Part shown: positions 6,024 to 10,966 of the stretch, piece after piece
Layout of the letters: each line of letters opens with the position of its first letter
How positions within the stretch are numbered: the first letter of the stretch is position 1
DNA from: an uncultured Gammaproteobacteria bacterium
GTDB taxonomy: Bacteria; Pseudomonadota; Gammaproteobacteria; Pseudomonadales; Pseudohongiellaceae
Assembly: GCA_937898685.1 (NCBI GenBank)
Contig: CALEJT010000047.1
Coordinates: 1-10,966 of the forward strand
DNA: 10,966 nt
Direction: 5' to 3'
Program-made: the position numbers and the translations under genes
The notes under the pieces: model-generated
What the model saw: the letters and a program-made list of their open reading frames with translations, nothing else
The model's database searches: none
What the model was told of the DNA's origin: nothing

Positions 6024-6358
6024 TGTGCGTTCCTCGTGGGAGTGGGTTCAGGCGCGGGTGGCAGGCTGGCGAGATATTCGGCGATCAGGGAGATGGAGGC
6101 ATCGTCTACTGCGGTGGCGGGGAAGGCTGGCATGGCGTTGAAACCATTGCGGACGAAGACCTTGATGTAGGTGTCCGGCAAACCGCGACCGGTCAAGGAA
6201 GGCCCAACGCCGGCCGCGTGACAGTGACCACAGACCTTCTGGTAGAGCTGCTCACCGCTCTTCCATCGGCCGCCTTCATCATGCTGACCTTGACTGACGG
6301 CGGGCAGCAAGGACAGCGGCAGAAAGCTCAACACCAGTATGCGTTTAACGACTTGCAT
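6020..6358 (-). CDS. pchC: Periplasmic c-type cytochrome subunit of 4-cresol methylhydroxylase, PchC-like
   Basis: This 112-residue precursor closely matches the size of PchC, whose mature form has about 80 residues. A Sec signal peptide (MQVVKRILVLSFLPLSLLPA, residues 1 to about 24) precedes a single haem-binding CGHCH (Cys43, Cys46, His47). The expected distal methionine is Met76 in AMPAFP. A Pro-rich tail follows. As the partner of PchF it would take electrons from the covalent FAD and pass them to the respiratory chain through a soluble carrier. The ATG at 6358 follows GGAG with 7-bp spacing. It is the first gene of the operon; its stop overlaps the next start by 4 bp. The aldehyde dehydrogenase gene pchA that precedes pchC in Pseudomonas is not present here. 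Confidence 0.9.
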   Translation of the reverse strand: MQVVKRILVLSFLPLSLLPAVSQGQHDEGGRWKSGEQLYQKVCGHCHAAGVGPSLTGRGLPDTYIKVFVRNGFNAMPAFPATAVDDASISLIAEYLASLPPAPEPTPTRNAQ

Positions 6359-6436
6359 GGTCGAATCTCCAGCACAAAAACAAACGGCATACGCACGTTC
6401 GTCTTGCGGGTGAGCAGGCTTACGGCGTGGCTTGCA

Positions 6437-6465
6437 CCTATAGCACGCCCCCCAAATGAAGTCAC
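6437..6465 (-). promoter_or_regulatory. Candidate promoter of the pchC-pchX-pchF operon
   Basis: On the minus strand GTGACT (6460-6465, 4/6 to TTGACA) is 17 bp from TATAGG (6437-6442, 4/6 to TATAAT), and TGC before the -10 adds an extended motif. Transcription would start near 6430, giving a leader of about 70 nt. The weak -35 is overlapped by the inverted repeat at 6462-6485, as expected for a regulated promoter. I saw no sigma-54 TGGC-N9-TTGC element. Confidence 0.4.
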
Positions 6466-6485
6466 TTCCACCTTGGTGAAAGTGA
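6462..6485. promoter_or_regulatory. Inverted repeat, candidate operator of the pch operon
   Basis: The arms TCACTTCCACC (6462-6472) and GGTGAAAGTGA (6475-6485) are complementary except at one position, with a 2-bp TT spacer. Symmetry of this length, overlapping the -35 candidate about 105-125 bp before pchC, is a good sign of a dimeric regulator site. The regulator is not identifiable, and none is encoded next to this operon. Confidence 0.55.
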
Positions 6486-6488
6486 GAA

Positions 6489-6504
6489 GTAACGCCAGTG
6501 TTAC
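6489..6504. promoter_or_regulatory. Second palindrome upstream of the pch promoter
   Basis: GTAACGCCAGTGTTAC is an imperfect 16-bp palindrome with GTAAC arms. It lies 4 bp beyond the larger inverted repeat at 6462-6485 and has a different sequence. Two adjacent but different dyads suggest two regulators, or an activator upstream of the promoter. Evidence is symmetry and position only. Confidence 0.4.
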
Positions 6505-6769
6505 GTCGCTCCAGGCCGGCCGCATTTCATGGCTGAGCAAGAGCTAAATGAGAAGGCGAAGCAGATGCATCTGCAATTCTTGGGCATGAGATTCGTATGG
6601 AAGAGATTCAGGAACGAATGTCTTTCAATCATTCCAGTGCTCCTGCATGCGGCCTATGCACCTCATGCGCAGTGCGGCGGTTTCGGTAGCTAGGTGTCCA
6701 CCACATTCGTTTTACAAGGAGCTCACCACTCTCACCATGCAGTGGCGTATACCGATGCAACAATCTTCC
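6505..6769. other. Intergenic stretch without a supported gene
   Basis: Between the pch operon control region and the receptor terminator I see no coding region. It contains a perfect 14-bp palindrome, GCAGATGCATCTGC (6561-6574), which could be another regulator site, and a weak repeat-like AGGTGTCCACC at 6692-6702. Short reading frames here lack Shine-Dalgarno sites and any recognisable domain. Confidence 0.5.
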
Positions 6770-6803
6770 GCATAAAAACGAACCCCGGGAAAATCCCGGG
6801 GTC
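6770..6803 (-). terminator. Rho-independent terminator of the TonB-dependent receptor gene
   Basis: On the minus strand CCCCGGGA and TCCCGGGG form a perfect 8-bp GC-rich stem (6783-6790 with 6794-6801) around a TTT loop. It is followed by TTCGTTTTTATG, a classical T-run. It lies about 50 bp past the receptor stop and would stop transcription before it reaches the pch promoter region. Confidence 0.9.
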
Positions 6804-6852
6804 CGTTGGCAGCTGGTGACTCACTGGGTGAGCGCCGATGTCGAGCCTGACT

Positions 6853-9800
6853 TCAGAAGCTGTAGTTGAAGTTCAGGTTGTAGCGACGGCCGTAGAGATC
6901 GCCCGTCAGGCCTTGGATGGCGAAGCGGGTGGAGACGTTCGGCACGGGGTTGGGTTTGCGGTCGAATACGTTCTGAATGTTCAGACCGACACGCCAGGTA
7001 GCGCCCGTGGCGGTTTCGCCGTTGTAGCTCAAGCCCGTGCTCCACCAGGTGTAGGAGGGCACGGTGTTCTTGTCGACGTCGATGCCTTCTTCCCACATGG
7101 TGTTGATGCGGGAAACGTCGGTGAATCGACCCTGGATCATCAACCCGAAAGGCCCCACGCGATAGTTGGTGGTGAGTACCGCAGTCAGATCGGGTGTGCC
7201 CAAACCACCGGCAACGTCGAGCGGAGAACCGCCTGCAGGCGTGTCGCTACGTTCGGCGACGTAACCGGCCAGGGCGCGGATCGAAAAACTTTCCGTTTCG
7301 CTCCTGAAGAAGTCCGGTTCGAAGCGATAGCCCACCTCATAGTCGATGCCCCGCACACGCGCCTGCGCCACGTTGAGATAGGTGTTGTAGATGCGCGTCA
7401 CCTCGTTGCGCTCGTTGAGCTGGATCTGCGCACACAGACTCTGGTTGTTGTTGAGGAAGCATTCCTCCGCGATCCTCTGCGCACCGAGCGTGCCTACCGC
7501 GCCTTTGATCTGCACGTCATACCAGTCCACCGAAATCTGCAGACCGTCGAGGAAGGAGCCAGTGGGTGTCCACACGACACCAGCGGTGATGGTGTCGGCG
7601 ACTTCGGGAGCGAGGTTCGCGTTGCCGCCCTGCGTCAGCGTGATCTGGAATTCACGGCGATCGAAGCGAGGATCCTGGATCACACCGTTGGAACCTTGTG
7701 CGTCGAAGAGTTCCGAGAAGGTCGGTTCACGCACGTCACGCGACTTGGTGTAGCGCAGTCGCACGTCGTCGAGTACCTGGAAGTTGGCGCCGAGCTTCCA
7801 ACTGTCGACACCGCCGCTGCGATCGTAGTCGGAACGACGGAAGGCGAAGTCGGTGCTCAGATTCTGTTCCTGGCCACCGATCGAGCCTTCCCATATCGGC
7901 ACCGTTACCTCTGCGAAGGCCTCCCACACCTTGGCATCGCCGCTGATGATCGGCAGTGTCGAGATGTAGTGCATGTTGTTGGCGGAGGTGTAGCCGCTCG
8001 GAATCCCCCGAATGCCGAGTGCAGGATCGTTGCGCGGACCGCTGACGTAGGTGGTGATGTCATAGGGGCCGGTGTCGTCCCAGAAGCTTTGATCGCGGAA
8101 CGTCAAACCAGTGGCGAAGTTGATGGAGCCTGGGCCCCAACCTTCGTGCAACTGACCACTGAGCAACAACTCACCGAAGCTTTGCTCCACTTCGCCAAAG
8201 CCCACCTTTGGTTCGCCATTCACGTAGTCGAGTGCTTCCTGACTCATGTTGCCTGCGCCCATGACGTTGTGCGGCACGCAGTCGCGCACGGTGTTGTCGA
8301 GGCCGATCGGCGAGAGCACGGGCAGGGCGCCGGGATCACCGGGACGGACGGCGCCGGGCGCAGAGCGCGGCGAGATGGCGTTCTGGATCGATGGCGATGC
8401 CGCCAATTGCTCGGGCGTGGGGTTGTAGAGCTGCACGCGACAGACGATGGCACCGGTTTCCGGATGGCGCACGGCATCCATCGACAGGAACGCTCGGTCC
8501 ACACGCCAGAGTGTGCCGAAGACGGCGTGACGATCGGAGGTGCCTTCCTGCCACACACCACGCAGGTGCCAGTCGCGGAAACCCAGATCCCAATCGAAAC
8601 CGGCTGCGAAGGACTTGGTGGTGATCACCTTGCTGTCGGTGCGGTCATAGCCGGGCTCGCGCAAGCCCGCGAAGTTGCCATTCTTGTGCACCGAGATTTG
8701 CGTGAGGCCATATTCCTGCATGATCTGCCGCACGTTCTCGGGGAGGTAGGCGTTGTCGATCGCGATGGAAGGCGCCCAGGTACTGTAGTAGAGCGCGCCG
8801 CCGCGGTTGGAGGTGGATCTGGCGTCGGTGCGGCCGTAGAGATACTGCGCGAAGACCGAGAAGTTGTCGGTGAACTGATACTGGGCGCCGAAGAAGACGG
8901 ATTGCGTCTCGGAGGCCGTACCGCCGATGCCACCGCCGAATGCGTCGTTGGACAGCATCGCGTCGGGGCCACCGGACGTGGACTGCGTGCTGCCGGGACC
9001 ACTCACGGAAGAGATGTCGCCAAGAATGAATGGCGTGATGTTCTGACCATCCTGAGTGAAACGCATGCGGTCGAGCGGCGTGCCAGGCGCGAGGATGAGG
9101 CCATAGGGTGAGCTGGCAGTGGAGGCCACCCAGGGCAAGGTGATCTGACGTGGATTGGTGCCGGGTGGATCGGTGGGGCGCCAGGCCGGGTTGGTCACCA
9201 GACCCCAGCGGCGCATCTCGGGCACTTCGCTGGCGAGACGTTGGATCTGATCGATCCAGCGCATCTCGGCAGAGCCGATGAGATTCAGTTTGCCGTCCAT
9301 GAAGGCTTTGCCGCCGGCGACGGAGGCATTCCACATCTGCCCATCGCCGAATTCGTTGACACCCGTGCCGAGGTCGGCGGTGAAGCCTTCGAATTCACGG
9401 TTGAGCACGAAGTTCACCACGCCACCCACGGCGTCGGCGCCGTAGGCGGCAGAAGCACCACCAGTCACGACGTCGACGCTGCGCATGAGAGCGGTGGGGA
9501 AGGCGTCGACGTTGACGAGTCCATCTTTTGCAGCAGGCACCACACGAATGCCGTCGAGCAGTACCAGCGTGCGGTTACCACCGAGGCTACGCAGGTTCAG
9601 CGACGACGTGCCGGAGGTGGACACGAGGCCAACACCTACGTTCTGGACCGAAACGTTGCCAAAGAACTGCGGCAGGGCGCCCAGCTGACGGGCGATGTTG
9701 TTGCCAGGTTCGAAGTTGAACAGCTCCACCGGTGTCATGGTGGTGACGGGTACTGGCGTGTCGAAGGTGGAGAGTTGTCTGATGCGGGAGCCAGTGACGG

Positions 9801-9936
9801 AGACTTCTTCGATGGCTTCTTGCTGCTGGGCTTGGGCTTGCCCGGGACCTGCGAGAACGGCTGCTATGGCCGCGGAGAGAGTTGAAACGAAGAACCTACG
9901 ACGACGATGCGATACAGCGGTTTTGAACGCTGACAC
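6853..9936 (-). CDS. TonB-dependent outer-membrane receptor
   Basis: This 1027-residue protein is a ligand-gated outer-membrane transporter driven by TonB-ExbB-ExbD. A long signal peptide with RRRR at 11-14 ends near AQA-QQQ (residue 36). A TonB box lies in EAIEEVSVTGSRI (40-52). The plug (about 50-185) has SSLNLRSLGGNRTLVLLDG (111-129) and DVVTGGASAAYGADAVGGVVNFVL (split around 155-178). The beta-barrel ends in YNLNFNYSF with the terminal Phe that outer-membrane proteins use for insertion. The start is GTG at 9936, preceded by GAGGGGG (9944-9950), the correct distance for a Shine-Dalgarno; no better ATG is nearby. This large receptor type is common in bacteria that take up complex carbohydrates, siderophores or aromatic and steroid compounds. 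Its location suggests an aromatic substrate, but the sequence does not define one. It is monocistronic, with its own terminator. Confidence 0.95.
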   Translation of the reverse strand: MSAFKTAVSHRRRRFFVSTLSAAIAAVLAGPGQAQAQQQEAIEEVSVTGSRIRQLSTFDTPVPVTTMTPVELFNFEPGNNIARQLGALPQFFGNVSVQNVGVGLVSTSGTSSLNLRSLGGNRTLVLLDGIRVVPAAKDGLVNVDAFPTALMRSVDVVTGGASAAYGADAVGGVVNFVLNREFEGFTADLGTGVNEFGDGQMWNASVAGGKAFMDGKLNLIGSAEMRWIDQIQRLASEVPEMRRWGLVTNPAWRPTDPPGTNPRQITLPWVASTASSPYGLILAPGTPLDRMRFTQDGQNITPFILGDISSVSGPGSTQSTSGGPDAMLSNDAFGGGIGGTASETQSVFFGAQYQFTDNFSVFAQYLYGRTDARSTSNRGGALYYSTWAPSIAIDNAYLPENVRQIMQEYGLTQISVHKNGNFAGLREPGYDRTDSKVITTKSFAAGFDWDLGFRDWHLRGVWQEGTSDRHAVFGTLWRVDRAFLSMDAVRHPETGAIVCRVQLYNPTPEQLAASPSIQNAISPRSAPGAVRPGDPGALPVLSPIGLDNTVRDCVPHNVMGAGNMSQEALDYVNGEPKVGFGEVEQSFGELLLSGQLHEGWGPGSINFATGLTFRDQSFWDDTGPYDITTYVSGPRNDPALGIRGIPSGYTSANNMHYISTLPIISGDAKVWEAFAEVTVPIWEGSIGGQEQNLSTDFAFRRSDYDRSGGVDSWKLGANFQVLDDVRLRYTKSRDVREPTFSELFDAQGSNGVIQDPRFDRREFQITLTQGGNANLAPEVADTITAGVVWTPTGSFLDGLQISVDWYDVQIKGAVGTLGAQRIAEECFLNNNQSLCAQIQLNERNEVTRIYNTYLNVAQARVRGIDYEVGYRFEPDFFRSETESFSIRALAGYVAERSDTPAGGSPLDVAGGLGTPDLTAVLTTNYRVGPFGLMIQGRFTDVSRINTMWEEGIDVDKNTVPSYTWWSTGLSYNGETATGATWRVGLNIQNVFDRKPNPVPNVSTRFAIQGLTGDLYGRRYNLNFNYSF

Positions 9937-10100
9937 AGTGCTACCCCCTCTTCCATGTCTATTGTTGGACTTGTTGTTTTCGTGGGTCGGTCAGTGGGAC
10001 AGCACTACTCTGCCGGCCGGCTTTGGATGCTAGCAATGGATCGAGTGGCATAACAAGACGAATGTGGAACAGGGGGTTCTCAATAATTGTGGGGAAAAGA
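9937..10100. other. Leader region of the receptor gene
   Basis: This non-coding stretch must hold the receptor promoter. TTGTTA followed 17 bp later by CTAGCA on the minus strand is a weak candidate that I do not call. GCCGGCCGGC (10012-10021) is a short palindrome, and GGGACAGCAC (9996-10005) is a partial match to the dispersed repeat. Confidence 0.35.
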
Positions 10101-10270
10101 GGGGACACTCACCCTGCTGTGTAAGAGAGGGAAAAGGCAGGGGACACTCACTTCGGAGTAACTGGCGGTTGTAGAGGGAAGGTGTTTAGGTGTATGGGCC
10201 AGAGGCCACTCTCACTCAGTGCTGTTGGCTCTACGCTTCTTATGAGGTGCCTTATTGAGGTGGGTGTCCC
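10101..10270. repeat. Repeat copies in inverted orientation, possible small non-autonomous element
   Basis: GGGGACACTCACC (10101-10113) and GGGGACACTCACTTCGG (10140-10156) point one way; GAGGTGGGTGTCCC (10257-10270) is the opposite orientation. The segment therefore begins and ends with inverted copies of the same 11-13-bp motif, like a small REP pair or MITE. The copy at 10140 continues as ACT-TCGG-AGT, a short hairpin. No gene is supported inside it. Confidence 0.55.
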
Positions 10271-10442
10271 GCTCTGCGCAGGATGTCTCTACAAGAACAA
10301 TAAATGGAAGGGAGGGTTTCGGTGATTCGAAGCTGACTTCGTTGCCTGCAAGAAGCGAGGACACACATCTAAAGTTTCCTAAAGAGCGCACGATGTTTGA
10401 CGAGATTAATCTGCTAAGGCAAAGTCTTGAATTTTTTTCCGT

Positions 10443-10453
10443 GTGAGTGTCCC
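10443..10453 (-). repeat. Single repeat copy before the small secreted-protein gene
   Basis: GTGAGTGTCCC is the reverse-strand form of the GGGACACTCAC motif. The interval 10271-10442 before it is more AT-rich than the surroundings and holds no gene that I can support; the short frames crossing it read through repeat copies and lack any family resemblance. Confidence 0.6.
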
Positions 10454-10543
10454 ATCGATGCGCCGAGCAGACTCGGTCGTTGCTTGCCAGCAACCATGCT
10501 GTGATTCGTAAAACTAATCAGTCTTATCCCAACAGGAGTGATC

Positions 10544-10906
10544 ATGAAAAAGTTCCTTGCTGCACTGCTCTTTCTGGTGCCTGCCCTCGGCTTCGCCGCC
10601 GATGCAGGAACGAGTTACAGCGGAGTCTGGCGCGCGAAGCACAATCCGACTCAGTTCTTCGTGGTGCAGGAGAAGGGCAATCAGGTGCTTCTCATTGCGC
10701 TTCCTGGCGTTGAGCAGAGCGGCAATACCCTCAGGTATTCATACATGGGAAATCGAGCCAACTGGATGTTCTATCGAATCGGTGACAGCGACCGCAGAGA
10801 TCTCGACCAACTGAAACTGGAGTTCTTTTCCGACACATCCGGGGTGGTTTTCCCGGTATGTGATACCTGTACCTCGATAGGCATTCTGCTGGAGAAGGTG
10901 TTCTAA
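10544..10906 (+). CDS. Small secreted protein of unknown function
   Basis: This encodes 120 residues. MKKFLAALLFLVPALGFAAD is a clear Sec signal peptide with cleavage after the AlaPheAla-like site near residue 19, so the protein is probably periplasmic. The mature part is rich in alternating strand-like segments (QFFVVQEKGNQVLLIAL, LRYSYMG, NWMFYRIG, LKLEFFS) and could be a small beta-sandwich or barrel. It has a CDTC pair (Cys106, Cys109) near the C-terminus that could form a disulfide or bind a metal. I do not recognise the family. I chose the ATG at 10544, with AGGAG at 10534-10538 as a strong Shine-Dalgarno; the GTG at 10538 overlaps that site and is rejected. Dispersed repeat copies lie about 90 bp before it and 5 bp after its stop, in inverted orientation. 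No partner gene is visible in the window. Confidence 0.82.
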   Translation: MKKFLAALLFLVPALGFAADAGTSYSGVWRAKHNPTQFFVVQEKGNQVLLIALPGVEQSGNTLRYSYMGNRANWMFYRIGDSDRRDLDQLKLEFFSDTSGVVFPVCDTCTSIGILLEKVF

Positions 10907-10911
10907 GAGCT

Positions 10912-10925
10912 GGGGACACCCACCC
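10912..10925 (+). repeat. Single repeat copy after the small secreted-protein gene
   Basis: GGGGACACCCACCC matches the left-end copy at 24-36 on the other strand. It starts 5 bp past the stop codon at 10906, so it may lie in the 3' end of that transcript. It is inverted relative to the copy at 10443-10453. Confidence 0.65.
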
Positions 10926-10966
10926 AAAGTGGCGAGCTTGCAGAAGGGAATCTAGACTGAGCTCAT

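Noticed and set aside
6359..6480. Sigma-54 promoter for the pch operon
   Set aside because: No TGGC-N9-TTGC pair with correct spacing was found on the minus strand; GTGC/TTGC fragments near 6431-6446 are not in the right order.
6838..9111. Long plus-strand reading frame of 757 codons
   Set aside because: It is antisense to the TonB-dependent receptor, whose signal peptide, TonB box, plug motifs and terminal Phe are all clear. The opposite frame is an open by-product of GC-rich codon use and has no recognisable domain or RBS.
10212..10493. Minus-strand reading frame of 93 codons
   Set aside because: It runs through two repeat copies, lacks a Shine-Dalgarno sequence and any signal or domain, and its composition looks non-coding.
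10538..10543. GTG start two codons upstream for the small secreted protein
   Set aside because: This GTG overlaps the AGGAG Shine-Dalgarno that serves the ATG at 10544, whose signal peptide begins in the usual MKK form.

Overview
The window reads as chromosomal DNA of a Gram-negative, probably aerobic proteobacterium of fairly high GC. Support comes from a 1027-residue TonB-dependent outer-membrane receptor, a periplasmic c-type cytochrome with a flavoprotein partner, a Tat-like signal peptide, a LysR regulator and Shine-Dalgarno sites. The receptor style (long N-terminal signal, EEVSVTGSRI-type TonB box, LVLLDG plug) is common in aromatic- and steroid-degrading gammaproteobacteria and sphingomonads. 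I cannot name the genus.

Layout. Positions 1-132 carry short GGGGACACTCACC-type repeats. Positions 133-3125 form an aromatic ring-cleavage module: a LysR regulator (minus strand) diverges from ligA-ligB, the two subunits of a class III extradiol (protocatechuate 4,5-dioxygenase type) enzyme. An alpha/beta hydrolase converges on ligB from the other side. Positions 3126-3847 are non-coding and hold a CRP-like site, an extended -10 promoter, a quasi-periodic array of at least nine GGGGACAGTCACC-like repeats, and strong hairpins. Positions 3848-6358 are a tight, overlapping minus-strand operon in the order cytochrome c (pchC-like), Tat-signal protein (pchX-like), covalent flavoprotein (pchF-like), matching the core of 4-cresol methylhydroxylase loci. 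Its upstream region has a promoter candidate overlapped by an 11-bp-arm inverted repeat. Positions 6770-6803 are an intrinsic terminator for the receptor gene at 6853-9936. Positions 9937-10966 are mostly non-coding with more repeat copies and one small secreted protein gene (10544-10906).

How the genes fit together. A PchCF-type enzyme oxidises the para side chain of a 4-alkylphenol (4-cresol, possibly 4-ethylphenol, eugenol or vanillyl alcohol) in the periplasm and passes electrons to its cytochrome. The resulting 4-hydroxybenzaldehyde or vanillin would be oxidised to the acid and converted to a protocatechuate-like catechol, which LigAB opens. The connecting steps (aldehyde dehydrogenase, 4-hydroxybenzoate hydroxylase or O-demethylase) and the steps below ring cleavage (ligC, ligI, ligJ, ligK) are not in the window. 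The receptor may import a related substrate, but only its position suggests this.

The points most worth a second look are the ~27-bp-spaced repeat array; the Tat-signal protein between cytochrome and flavoprotein, which could carry the signal-less flavoprotein across the membrane; the operator-like palindromes upstream of the cytochrome gene; and a substitution at the substrate-contacting Phe103 position of LigA that may mark a substrate other than protocatechuate.
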